From the NCBI GenBank assembly GCA_945875135.1, contig CAMCJO010000086.1, forward strand, positions 1 through 8,248: a stretch of 8,248 nt of DNA, written 5' to 3'. Of this stretch, positions 1 to 7,494 are shown piece by piece. The translations under genes and the position numbers were made by a program. The stretch comes from an uncultured Porphyromonas sp. (lineage in GTDB: Bacteria > Bacteroidota > Bacteroidia > Bacteroidales > Porphyromonadaceae). The notes beneath the pieces were generated by a model that saw only the letters and a program-made list of their open reading frames with translations, was not told the DNA's origin and searched no databases. Numbering within the stretch: the stretch's first letter is position 1; each line of letters begins with the position of its first letter.

Positions 1-39
1 TCTTTTACTTTCTGTTGGGGAGAGACTTTTGACACAGCC

Positions 40-116
40 CCCTACAAAGGGCTACCCGTCACGGCTGACCTGGGGACGGACGCACCGACGGCTTGCATCC
101 GACTGGGCGTCCTTAC
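40..116. repeat. Intergenic palindromic repeat, partial copies (GGGGACGGACGC family)
   Basis: Two pieces of the family seen complete at 2995-3135 lie side by side here. Positions 40-61 match the right end of that element (3116-3137) at 20 of 22 bases. Positions 71-83 carry the 13-mer TGGGGACGGACGC. This second piece forms a hairpin with GGACGC (78-83) pairing with GCGTCC (107-112) and shorter CGG/CCG pairing inside. It sits just past the GH3 stop codon (131-133), so its RNA hairpin could help end the Plug-GH3 transcript or protect its 3' end, but there is no T-run to make it a convincing intrinsic terminator. Positions 1-39 show nothing I can name. Confidence 0.65.
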
Positions 117-130
117 ATATCGTTACACAG

Positions 131-1642
131 CTATTTGTTGAGCTCGATGAGGCGGTCGTTGAGATCGGCATTGCTCCGCAGGCGGGGAATCTTGTGCTGT
201 CCGCCTAGCTTGCCCTGCTCCTCGAGCCAGTCGTTGAATAACCCTCGCCGAGCAACCACCAGACGGGGCATCAGGAGTGCCATATCGGCATAGCGCTTTG
301 CCTCGTAGTCGCTATTGAGCGTGCGGAGCTCTTGGTCGATGCGCTCGATGAAGTGGTCTGGATCGGCTGGCGGTGTGTCAAACTCTACGATCCACTCGTG
401 ATAGCCATTGGCCGTCTCGAGGCAGAAGCGCGGTGCCACCGTGTAGTCGCGCACCGTGACGCCCATCTCCTGGGCGATGCGCGAGATGGCTGTGGTCGTG
501 TTGTGGACCATCAGTTCCTCGCCGAAGGCATTGATAAAGCTCTGCGTACGTCCCGTGATGATGAACTTGTAGGGGTGCAGCTCGGTGAACATAACCGTGT
601 CGCCGATGATGTATCGGTAGAGCCCTCCGAGGGTGGAGATGACGAGCGCATAGTTGATCCCTTTCTGTACGTCGGCTAGCGGTATGGCCTGACGGTCGGG
701 CTCGTCAAACTGAGACATCGGGATGAACTCGTAGAGGATGCCATAGTCCTGCATCAGGAGCATAGAGCTAGAGGTGGGGTCGTCCTGAACGCCAAAGAAG
801 CCCTCGCTCGCATTGTAGGTCTCGCGGTACTGCATCCGCTCGGACGGGATCACTTGGCGGTAGCGCTCACGATACGGATCGAAGCTGATGCCCCCGTGAA
901 AGAAGACTTCGAGGTGAGGCCACACCTCCGAGAGGTTCTCCCGTCCTGTATACTCTAGGATCGCCATGATGGTCTCGAGCATCCAGCTCGGCACACCCGA
1001 GAGACTGCCTACATCTGCTGTCGCCACCTCCCGGACGATCTGTCGCATCTTGGCGGTCCATTCGCTCATGAGGAGAGTTTGCTTCGAGGGAACGCGGTAC
1101 ATCTGTCCCAGGGCTGGCATATTTTCCACCAAGATGGCGGAGAGGTCGCCCGTATGGGTGCCTGCGGCAAACTCAGTCGGCTTGTGGCTCCCTCCGATGA
1201 CTAAGCTCTTGTGTGCAAAGAACTCGCTGTCGGGGCGTGTGTCTAGGTAAAGCCAGAGCGCATCTTTGGCTCCCTGATAGTGGCAACTCTGCAGATGCAA
1301 CCCAGGCACGGGAAGGTACTTGCTGCGCCCTCCCGAGGTGCCACTGGAGGTGGCGAACCAGCGACAGCTACCCTTGATGAGCTGATTGCGCTCTCCCTGT
1401 AGCATACGCTCTACCCAGGGGCGCAGCTCCTCGTACTCGACGATGGGGACGATGCGCTGGTAGTCGCTGTAGGTGCGAATAGGCTCGCTCGTGAGGGACT
1501 GCTCGTAGGCGGTGCCACGTAGTACACGCATGATGCGCTTGAACTGGCGCATTTGGATAGCTTCGCTCTGCTTGGCGTACTGCTCGATGCTCTTGAGCCG
1601 GAGGTACATGAGGCGATAGATGGTTGCGGTCTTTCTGTCCAT
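131..1642 (-). CDS. GH3 auxin-responsive promoter family protein (adenylate-forming acyl-acid amido synthetase-like)
   Basis: A 503-residue protein of the GH3 branch of the ANL adenylating superfamily. Plant members activate a carboxylic acid with ATP and join it to an amino acid; substrates of bacterial members are largely unknown, so the acid and acceptor here are not predicted. The ATP-binding loop SSGTSGGRSK is at 99-108, the adenylate-site motif YNASEGFFG at 276-284, YRYIIGD at 342-348, the hinge region GRTQSFINAFGEEL at 364-377, and the C-terminal lysine motif GQHKIPR at 481-487. Order and length fit a complete bacterial GH3 enzyme. There is no signal peptide or membrane segment, so it is expected in the cytoplasm. 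The ATG lies 11 bp after the Plug stop codon on the same strand, so the two are probably cotranscribed. No Shine-Dalgarno is visible, as is usual in Bacteroidota. Family assignment is secure; the reaction is inferred from the family. Confidence 0.93.
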   Translation of the reverse strand: MDRKTATIYRLMYLRLKSIEQYAKQSEAIQMRQFKRIMRVLRGTAYEQSLTSEPIRTYSDYQRIVPIVEYEELRPWVERMLQGERNQLIKGSCRWFATSSGTSGGRSKYLPVPGLHLQSCHYQGAKDALWLYLDTRPDSEFFAHKSLVIGGSHKPTEFAAGTHTGDLSAILVENMPALGQMYRVPSKQTLLMSEWTAKMRQIVREVATADVGSLSGVPSWMLETIMAILEYTGRENLSEVWPHLEVFFHGGISFDPYRERYRQVIPSERMQYRETYNASEGFFGVQDDPTSSSMLLMQDYGILYEFIPMSQFDEPDRQAIPLADVQKGINYALVISTLGGLYRYIIGDTVMFTELHPYKFIITGRTQSFINAFGEELMVHNTTTAISRIAQEMGVTVRDYTVAPRFCLETANGYHEWIVEFDTPPADPDHFIERIDQELRTLNSDYEAKRYADMALLMPRLVVARRGLFNDWLEEQGKLGGQHKIPRLRSNADLNDRLIELNK

Positions 1643-1653
1643 AGTATTGGGGA

Positions 1654-2925
1654 TTACTTTACGGCTACCAGTCTCTGATAGCGTAGCATGGGGGAGGTGA
1701 GGTAGACGAGGGTCGTATATTGGTTTTCTGTCTGGTAGTAGTCGCCTTCGATAGCGTTGCTGGCTAGGGGAGCGGGCGATGGTGAGGTGCTGTATCGATA
1801 GCTGACGTAGCCCCCCTTGACGAGGAGCGACAGCTCGAAGTAGCCTGTCTCGCGGTTGTAGCGCAGCGTGCGTTGCTCCTTGGGCAGTGCGTCAAAGGCA
1901 GCTCCTTCGATAAACGGAGTGCCATACCGGAGCGGGTCATCCAGAGCCAGTCGCCAGGTGACAAGGTAGTAGTCTGTCATGGTCTCGTCGTAGTATGGGT
2001 CGTAGTCTGTCTGGCGCACCTTGCGATAGCCATTGGCATCGGAGAGCGTAATGTAGCTACCGCTCGTCGGGCGGTCTAGATAAAGGTCAGCCCTAGTGGG
2101 TGTCTCTTGACTATTCAGATGCTCCACGCCCATATTTGCCTCATAAGGCGATAGTATTTCGTAAGCGCGCCACTCATTGCCCGCCGCGAAGGTGGCTCCG
2201 TCATGCCCCCTGAAGGTAAGCCGCCCAGGAGCGAGGGAGGTGGGGCGGGTGAGTCGCTGGTAGCGGGTGGAGGAGCCGTTTTGGCCGACAGTCACGAGTA
2301 GCTCCGTGAGCGGATCAGTGGTCAGTGTGGGGGGAAAGGTTAGCTCTAGCTCCACTTGCTGAAAGCGGGAGTAGTTGCCCTGAGGTGTCGTCGGCACCAC
2401 CTGCTGAGTGACCTCGGCGAGAGGCTCATAGAGGGCAAAGCTGGTGACGAAGATAGGCTCCTCTTGCAGCTCTTCGCACCAAGCGGTGAGGCGGTAATTG
2501 CCCGAAAGAAGCGGTTGTAGTACGGAGGCCCCTCCGAGGCGCAGCTCGTAGTGGCGATAGGCGATGCTCGTGGCTTCCGAAGGGGTGCTTTCGTCCGTCT
2601 GCCAGCGCGCTCCGATCCATCCGTCGATGTATTCGCTGAGTGCCATACGGTCATTGACCTGCCAGTCGGCATCGCACAGCTCCAGCTGGTAGTGGATACG
2701 GTGCGGGACAGGGTCTGCGAGGTCAAAGCTCACCACGATCTCCTCGTCGCCACTAGCCAAGCGGGAGATCGGGTAGGGTATAGCGATCGGCTCCCCGTTG
2801 CGCCACACCTGACACTGCAGAGTCTGTACCTCTGTCGTATAGATGTGATGCGGGAATATCTCTCCTCCCGAGAGTGAGCCAGCGAAGGCTAGGAGGAGCC
2901 AGCAAAGCGTCCATAGCTTATTCAT
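1654..2925 (-). CDS. Type IX secretion system Plug protein (DUF5103)
   Basis: A 423-residue DUF5103 protein. In Flavobacterium johnsoniae the DUF5103 protein Plug closes the periplasmic end of the giant SprA translocon barrel of the type IX secretion system; the P. gingivalis translocon is Sov. An N-terminal signal peptide is clear: a basic start (MNK), a hydrophobic core at about 4-17 and likely cleavage near residue 20 or 21. The family pattern is visible in order: LCDADW (83-88), EYIDGW (98-103), YRHYELRL (123-130), SGNYRL (141-146), QNG (215-217), AGNEWRAYEI (248-257), SDANGY (295-300), DYYLVTWRL (318-326) and EGDYYQTENQYTTLVY (393-408). These suggest repeated beta-sandwich domains. The next Met is at residue 92, inside the conserved domain, so the annotated start is required to keep the signal peptide. 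It is the first gene of a pair with the GH3 gene, behind its own promoter-like site. Neighbouring genes include no other T9SS component. Confidence 0.9.
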   Translation of the reverse strand: MNKLWTLCWLLLAFAGSLSGGEIFPHHIYTTEVQTLQCQVWRNGEPIAIPYPISRLASGDEEIVVSFDLADPVPHRIHYQLELCDADWQVNDRMALSEYIDGWIGARWQTDESTPSEATSIAYRHYELRLGGASVLQPLLSGNYRLTAWCEELQEEPIFVTSFALYEPLAEVTQQVVPTTPQGNYSRFQQVELELTFPPTLTTDPLTELLVTVGQNGSSTRYQRLTRPTSLAPGRLTFRGHDGATFAAGNEWRAYEILSPYEANMGVEHLNSQETPTRADLYLDRPTSGSYITLSDANGYRKVRQTDYDPYYDETMTDYYLVTWRLALDDPLRYGTPFIEGAAFDALPKEQRTLRYNRETGYFELSLLVKGGYVSYRYSTSPSPAPLASNAIEGDYYQTENQYTTLVYLTSPMLRYQRLVAVK

Positions 2926-2930
2926 CGTCC

Positions 2931-2961
2931 CAAAGTTACAGATCTTTGGCCGAATGGCAAA
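2931..2961 (-). promoter_or_regulatory. Putative Bacteroidota promoter of the Plug-GH3 unit
   Basis: On the minus strand, TTTG and TAACTTTG (the latter at 2938-2931) fit the Bacteroidota -33 (TTG) and -7 (TAnnTTTG) elements with a 19-nt spacer. The -7 box ends only 5 nt before the Plug ATG (2925), which implies a leaderless or nearly leaderless transcript. A short imperfect inverted repeat CTTTG...CAAAG (2944-2962) overlaps the spacer and the -33 box, so a repressor site is conceivable but unproven. The motif match is seen directly; activity is inferred. Confidence 0.6.
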
Positions 2962-2994
2962 GGGTCCACCACTGCACTAGACTCCGCAACCCTT

Positions 2995-3135
2995 ACGAGT
3001 AACCCGCTGTAGGGACGCACGGTCGTGCGTCCGTTGTATCAAAGCAAAACGATTTTTGATGGTCAAAACCTTGACTCTGTAACCTTTAAAGGGGACGGAC
3101 GCACGAGCCGTGCGTCCCTACAAAGGGTTACTCGT
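2995..3135. repeat. MITE-like intergenic element with nested palindromes
   Basis: About 141 bp with long inverted ends. The left end (2995-3035) and the reverse complement of the right end (3094-3135) agree over about 41 nt with two or three mismatches and one single-base gap. Both begin ACGAGTAACCC. Each end contains its own palindrome: GGACGCAC/GTGCGTCC at 3013-3032 (8-bp stem, 4-nt loop) and GGACGCACG/CGTGCGTCC at 3097-3117 (9-bp stem, 3-nt loop). The inner 60 nt are AT-richer and carry no ORF. No target duplication is obvious at the outer edges. It lies between the terminator of the gyrA-TPR unit and the promoter of the Plug-GH3 unit. Related pieces are at 40-116 and about 7310-7465. It resembles a miniature inverted-repeat transposable element or a REP/BIME-like repeat. 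Confidence 0.8.
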
Positions 3136-3167
3136 CAGATTGATGTAATTGAGGACTCGTGAGCGCA

Positions 3168-3211
3168 CAAACAAAAAGGAGACAGACACCCGCCGTGGGT
3201 ATCTGTCTCCT
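3168..3211 (-). terminator. Intrinsic terminator of the gyrA-TPR unit
   Basis: AGGAGACAGACACCC (3177-3191) and GGGTATCTGTCTCCT (3197-3211) form a 15-bp stem with a 5-nt loop. Read on the minus strand, the single imperfect position is a G-U wobble, and the stem is followed directly by TTTTTGTTTG. This is a textbook rho-independent terminator 45 nt after the TPR gene stop codon (3256-3258). It separates this unit from the Plug-GH3 unit. Confidence 0.92.
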
Positions 3212-3255
3212 GTATTGTCTTCTAGCTAGCGTGAGGCTAGCGCGCCTCTCTGCGA

Positions 3256-4458
3256 TTAGTTGCTGTGAGCAGCTTGGATCGCATCGTACTTAGCGTTGTC
3301 GCCCAGTGCGTAGTAGATATTACCGAGTAGGTAGTAAGATGCGTCTGGGTTGATGCTGTAAGCCTTCTCGAGGTAGGGGAGTGCCTTGTTGAGCAGTGCT
3401 TTGCGCTTCTCCTGCGCAGCAGCCATACCGCCTTCCTCTTTGTCAGAGAGCTCTACAGCCTCGTTGTAGTAGATACGTCCGATGTTACAGAGCGACTCGA
3501 CATAGTTCGGATCTACCTCCAGTGCTTTGCTAAACCACTTGATAGCTTCCTCCTCATTGCTCTCCTCGTAGAGCTTACCCATCACGTCATAGAGCTGAGG
3601 GTTCTCGGGGTTGAGCTCGATAGCCTGAGTGAGGAAGGCACGCGCCTCGTCATACTTGTTCTGTACGATGTAAGTATTGATCAGGTTGACAGAGTAGTAT
3701 GGTTCCTTGGGGAAGAGCTTGAGACCCTCGCGCATCGTCGTGATGTAGTTGGTCGTGTCGCCCTCCTCGATGTAGGTCTGAGCAAGGATCTGGTAGACCT
3801 CGTTCTGACGATAGCCAGAGTTCTTAAGCTCCTCACCATACTTGATGGCGAGCTGCTTGTCGCCAGCCTGATAAGCTGTGATGATAGCAAAGAAGTCGAC
3901 CATGAGCGAGTTGGAGTCTGTTTGAGCGATCTTATCCCCCTCGAATAGTGGAGAGCGCTTGATCTCTCTGAATGACTGGAATGCCTTGAGCGCACTCTTG
4001 AAGTCCTTCTGCTCCATGTAGTATCCTCCGGCATTGATGTAGTAGAGGAGGTTGTCCTTGTATGCCTTAGAGATCTTCTTTTCAAACTTAGGGCGCACCT
4101 TGCCCTTGTCGTTGGGCTGGTGATCGATCTCGTAGGTCTTTGTGTAGTACTCGTGCATAGCGAGTAGAGCCTTGTACATGCTAGCGAGGTCTTGAGGCTC
4201 ATTCTTGAGGCTCTTCTGATTTTCGCCTGTGAAAGCACGCTCCTCGATCAGACCTGCGGTGTACCATGTCTTGGCGTCGTCCTTGGTCTCAGGGTTTTCA
4301 AGTGCCTGCTGGATTAGGTTACGAGCCCCAGGATAGTCAGGCTTGCTAGCATCGGACAGACGGTCAGCGCCTCTGACGTTTGAGGTCTGTGCGCATCCGA
4401 ATGTTAGTGCACTCATCAGCACGAGTAGCACTAGGGTTACCTTGCGTGTTGTTTTCAT
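3256..4458 (-). CDS. Tetratricopeptide repeat protein, exported (TprA-like)
   Basis: A 400-residue exported TPR protein. The N-terminus has basic residues (MKTTRK), a hydrophobic core (7-20) and FGC at 20-22. Cys22 fits a relaxed lipobox (LTFGC), so it may be a lipoprotein; cleavage by signal peptidase I a little later is the alternative. TPR-like helix pairs run from about 140 to the C-terminus. The clearest are at 254-286 (NKYDEARAFLTQAIELNPENP), 288-319 (EEEAIKWFSKALEVDPNY) and 321-372, the last interrupted by a charged insert (SDKEEGGMAAAQEKRK). Such repeats bind partner proteins; the partner is unknown. The gene follows gyrA by 61 bp on the same strand and ends at a strong terminator, so it is probably cotranscribed with gyrA. 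From memory, P. gingivalis has a TPR gene (tprA, PG1385) next to gyrA that was linked to virulence in mice. Orthology is likely from position but was not tested here. Confidence 0.9.
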   Translation of the reverse strand: MKTTRKVTLVLLVLMSALTFGCAQTSNVRGADRLSDASKPDYPGARNLIQQALENPETKDDAKTWYTAGLIEERAFTGENQKSLKNEPQDLASMYKALLAMHEYYTKTYEIDHQPNDKGKVRPKFEKKISKAYKDNLLYYINAGGYYMEQKDFKSALKAFQSFREIKRSPLFEGDKIAQTDSNSLMVDFFAIITAYQAGDKQLAIKYGEELKNSGYRQNEVYQILAQTYIEEGDTTNYITTMREGLKLFPKEPYYSVNLINTYIVQNKYDEARAFLTQAIELNPENPQLYDVMGKLYEESNEEEAIKWFSKALEVDPNYVESLCNIGRIYYNEAVELSDKEEGGMAAAQEKRKALLNKALPYLEKAYSINPDASYYLLGNIYYALGDNAKYDAIQAAHSN

Positions 4459-4519
4459 ATTTCAAGTAGATGTTACTGGTTTGTATTCTAGTTCTCTTGT
4501 AGTGTCTAACTGAAGAAGC

Positions 4520-7102
4520 CTACTCTTGATCATCGTTGACCTCTAGCTCCTTGTCTGGGTCTGATCCTTGCAGATCCTCCTCCTGAGGGACAAACTCCGA
4601 GGGGTCGTCTAGGTCCGCCTCGTCGAGAAGCTCCGGCTCCTCTTCCTCAGCCACTACATTACATATAGATGCTATTTCGTCCGATCGTTTATTCAGGTCT
4701 ATCATCTTGACCCCCTGCGTAGCGCGTCCCATGACACGTACCTGCTCCATAGAGAGGCGTATAGCGACGCCACTCTTATTGATGATCATGATGTTGTCCT
4801 CATCCTCTACGGCACGTATATCGATGAGCTGACCCGTCTTGTCAGTCACGTTGATCGTCTTGACACCCTTGGCACCACGCTTCGTGATGCGGTAGTCATC
4901 GATGAGCGAACGCTTACCATAGCCCTTCTCGCTGATGACGAGGATCGTCTCGTCGCTATTCTTCAGGCGATGTACGACCATACCGACCACCTTGTCGTTG
5001 GGATCGTCATCGAGACGGATGCCACGAACGCCTGTCGCCGTGCGTCCCATAGGACGTACATCCTGCTCGTTAAAGCGTACACAGCGTCCATTGCGGTTGG
5101 CAAGGAAGATCTCGCAGTTACCATTCGAGAGAGCCACCGAGACGACCTGATCATCGTCACGTAGGTTGATCGCGCGGACACCCGTCTTGCGTGGGTTAGC
5201 GTAGTGCGCTAGGAGCGTCTTCTTGATCAAGCCCTGCTCTGTGGCGAAGACAAGGTAGTGTGTATTGACAAACTCCTCGTCGGTCGTCAAGTTCTTAATA
5301 CGTAGGAAGGCCGTGATACGGTTCTCCTCGTCGAGGTCTAGGAGGTTCTGGATATGTCTGCCCTTAGAGCTCTTGGAGCCCTCGGGTATCTCAAAGACTC
5401 TGAGCCAGTAGACACGTCCCGTAGCGGTAAAGAGCATCATCGTGGCGTGCATCGTCGCCGAGTAGATGTACTCAACAAAGTCCTCGTCACGACTGTCGGC
5501 ACCCTTGACCCCGACACCGCCACGCGTCTGCGTGCGGAACTCCGAGAGTGGCGTACGCTTGATATATCCTAGGTGAGAGATGGTGATGACCATATCCTCA
5601 TCGGCGTAGAAGTCCTCAGGATTCAGGTCTTCCGAAGCATATACGATCTCCGAGCGACGCTCATCGCCATACTTGTCGATGATCTCACGGAACTCCTCCT
5701 GTATCTTCTCCATACGCATATTGATGTCGCTGAGGAAGAGGTTTAGGTAGTTGATACGCTCCTTGAGCTCATTGTACTCATGCTCCAACTTGTCAATATC
5801 GAGCTTCGTGAGCTGTCGTAAACGCATATCGACGATAGCACGGGCTTGTAGCTCCGAGAGGTTGAACGCCTCCATCAGTCGATTCATCGCCTCGCGAGTC
5901 TCCTCACTAGAGCGGATGATGCGTATGACCTCGTCAATGTTGTCTACCGCAATGATCAAGCCCTCCAAGATGTGGATACGCTCCTGCGCCTTGCGAAGCT
6001 CGTACTGCGCACGACGTGTCACCACCTCGTGGCGGTGATCGACGAAGTGTCCGATGAGCTCCTTGAGGTTGAGCAGACGAGGACGACCATGGACTAGTGC
6101 AATGTTATTAACACTAAAGTAGCTCTCCAGGTCGGAGTACTTATATAGGTAGTTGAGTACGACGCCAGCGTTGGCATCCTTCTTTATATCGATGACAATG
6201 CGGATACCCTTATTGCTCGACTCATCAGAGATGTCGCTGATGCCATCGATCTTCTTCTCGTTGACCAGCTGGGCGATCTTAGCGACCATATCGCTCTTGC
6301 GTACCTGATAAGGTATCTCACGGATGATGATCTGCTCATGGCCGTGGTGCTCCTCTATGTCAGCCTTGCCACGTATCACGATACGTCCGCGACCTGTGTG
6401 AAAAGCCTCTTTGACCCCCTCGTAGCCGTAGATGACACCGCCCGTGGGGAAGTCTGGAGCCTTGACATACTGCATCAGTTCATCGACCGTGATCTCGCCA
6501 CGCGCATCGATGTAAGCGATACAAGCGTTGAGCGTTTCAGTGAGGTTGTGCGGAGCCATATTGGTCGCCATACCGACGGCAATACCAGCAGCACCATTGA
6601 TCAGAAGGTTCGGGATGCGACAGGGTAGTACCGTAGGCTCCTGGAAGTCTCCGTCGAAGTTGTCCTGAAAGTCCACCGTCTCCATGTCAATATCACGGAG
6701 CATCTCCTGGGCAAACTGGTTGAGCCTCGACTCCGTGTAACGCATTGCAGCGGGTGAGTCTCCGTCGATAGAGCCAAAGTTACCCTGACCCTGTACGAGC
6801 GGGTAACGCATGTTCCAGCCCTGTGCGAGACGTACCAATGTGTTATATACGGAGCTGTCGCCATGGGGGTGATACTTACCTAATATATCACCGACGGCGC
6901 GTGCACACTTGCGGGTAGGATTATTGTAGGTATTGCCACTCTCATTCATCGAGTAGAGTACACGACGATGCACAGGCTTGAGACCATCACGCACATCGGG
7001 TAGTGCACGAGATACGATGACAGACATTGAGTAGTCAATGTAAGAGGTCTTCATTTCGTCCTCAATATCCACCGGGATAATCCTATCTATACTATCTTCC
7101 AT
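4520..7102 (-). CDS. gyrA: DNA gyrase subunit A
   Basis: A complete 860-residue GyrA, the DNA-cleaving subunit of gyrase, which with GyrB introduces negative supercoils using ATP. The N-terminal breakage-reunion domain has the catalytic pair Arg121-Tyr122 (AAMRYTE), the intercalating Ile174 (GAAGIAVG) and the quinolone-determining stretch HPHGDSSVYNT. That stretch numbers exactly as in E. coli: Ser83 is present and position 87 is Asn where E. coli has Asp. A coiled-coil region lies at about 365-480. The C-terminal beta-pinwheel starts near 500 and holds the GyrA box as QTRGGVGVKG (525-534), plus blade motifs MGRTATGVRGI (685-695) and MGRATQGVKMI (791-801). The presence of this box and the typical N-terminus favour GyrA over ParC. 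The last 43 residues (818-860) are very acidic. The TPR gene follows on the same strand. No Shine-Dalgarno precedes the ATG, and a 33-codon ORF ends 4 nt upstream of it. Confidence 0.98.
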   Translation of the reverse strand: MEDSIDRIIPVDIEDEMKTSYIDYSMSVIVSRALPDVRDGLKPVHRRVLYSMNESGNTYNNPTRKCARAVGDILGKYHPHGDSSVYNTLVRLAQGWNMRYPLVQGQGNFGSIDGDSPAAMRYTESRLNQFAQEMLRDIDMETVDFQDNFDGDFQEPTVLPCRIPNLLINGAAGIAVGMATNMAPHNLTETLNACIAYIDARGEITVDELMQYVKAPDFPTGGVIYGYEGVKEAFHTGRGRIVIRGKADIEEHHGHEQIIIREIPYQVRKSDMVAKIAQLVNEKKIDGISDISDESSNKGIRIVIDIKKDANAGVVLNYLYKYSDLESYFSVNNIALVHGRPRLLNLKELIGHFVDHRHEVVTRRAQYELRKAQERIHILEGLIIAVDNIDEVIRIIRSSEETREAMNRLMEAFNLSELQARAIVDMRLRQLTKLDIDKLEHEYNELKERINYLNLFLSDINMRMEKIQEEFREIIDKYGDERRSEIVYASEDLNPEDFYADEDMVITISHLGYIKRTPLSEFRTQTRGGVGVKGADSRDEDFVEYIYSATMHATMMLFTATGRVYWLRVFEIPEGSKSSKGRHIQNLLDLDEENRITAFLRIKNLTTDEEFVNTHYLVFATEQGLIKKTLLAHYANPRKTGVRAINLRDDDQVVSVALSNGNCEIFLANRNGRCVRFNEQDVRPMGRTATGVRGIRLDDDPNDKVVGMVVHRLKNSDETILVISEKGYGKRSLIDDYRITKRGAKGVKTINVTDKTGQLIDIRAVEDEDNIMIINKSGVAIRLSMEQVRVMGRATQGVKMIDLNKRSDEIASICNVVAEEEEPELLDEADLDDPSEFVPQEEDLQGSDPDKELEVNDDQE

Positions 7103-7106
7103 AGAG

Positions 7107-7208
7107 TCAATTGTGTTTTATTCGCTTGGTTGTAGAGGCTAGTAGACGAGACTCCGAGAGAAGTGCCCCCTCCGAGTTGTCCACCCTCACCCAGCAGCTG
7201 TCACTCAT
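7107..7208 (-). CDS. Possible 33-codon upstream ORF (leader) of gyrA
   Basis: An ATG at 7208 opens a 33-codon frame ending with TGA at 7109-7107, 4 nt before the gyrA ATG. The peptide begins MSDSCWVRVDN and ends TKRIKHN. I recognise no family, and several codons (AGG, GGG) are not typical of the neighbouring genes. The tight stop-to-start spacing would allow ribosomes to pass directly to gyrA, but a frame this short can easily arise by chance. Confidence 0.2.
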   Translation of the reverse strand: MSDSCWVRVDNSEGALLSESRLLASTTKRIKHN

Positions 7209-7246
7209 CGAGCTAAAAGCCGAGAGAGACCTCTACTTTCAGATGG

Positions 7247-7254
7247 CTAAGTTA
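7247..7254 (-). promoter_or_regulatory. Candidate -7 box for gyrA (weak)
   Basis: On the minus strand this reads TAACTTAG, one base from the Bacteroidota -7 consensus TAnnTTTG. It follows a T-rich stretch (TATTTTTCG) and lies about 145 nt before the gyrA ATG. I see no TTG at the expected 19 to 21 nt upstream, so this is only a candidate. Confidence 0.25.
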
Positions 7255-7309
7255 CGAAAAATATCTCTATCCGATGAAGATCCGCCCTAGTCTCAACTCC
7301 GCAAATCTC

Positions 7310-7465
7310 TCGTGTAGCCCTTGGTAGGAAGCCCCGGCACGGACGCAGACCATCGGGGTGTCCGTTGTCCTCAAAGGTTACAGCATCGTTTCGCTGGCTT
7401 GGGGACGGACGCCCTCCCACCAAACACTATCCGTGCGTACCTCCAGCGGGTCACACATTGGGGCT
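7310..7465. repeat. Diverged copy of the GGGGACGGACGC palindromic element
   Basis: This keeps the layout of the element at 2995-3135 but is more decayed. The left part has TAGCCCTTGGTAGGAA (compare TAACCC..CTGTAGGGA) and a hairpin ACGGAC (7339-7344) / GTCCGT (7360-7365), then TCCGTTGT as in the intact copy. The 11-mer AAAGGTTACAG (7373-7383) is the reverse complement of 3078-3088 inside the intact element. The shared 12-mer GGGGACGGACGC lies at 7401-7412, followed by CCGTGCGT at 7431-7438. The edges are uncertain. With the less structured stretch at 7209-7309, it fills the gene-free region upstream of gyrA. Confidence 0.55.
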
Positions 7466-7494
7466 TATAATACGACAAATCGGTCGGAAGGGTC

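Noticed and set aside
332..679. 115-codon plus-strand frame opposite the GH3 gene
   Set aside because: It is an antisense shadow of a gene with well-placed GH3 motifs, and it has no start context or recognisable family.
3218..3245. GCTAGC-containing short repeat near the TPR gene stop
   Set aside because: It is a short chance duplication (CTAGC repeated) between the stop codon and the clear terminator, with no stable structure of its own.
3681..4238. 185-codon minus-strand frame inside the TPR gene
   Set aside because: It is very rich in Ser, Arg and Thr, as expected from an out-of-frame reading of the TPR gene, which itself has clear domain evidence.
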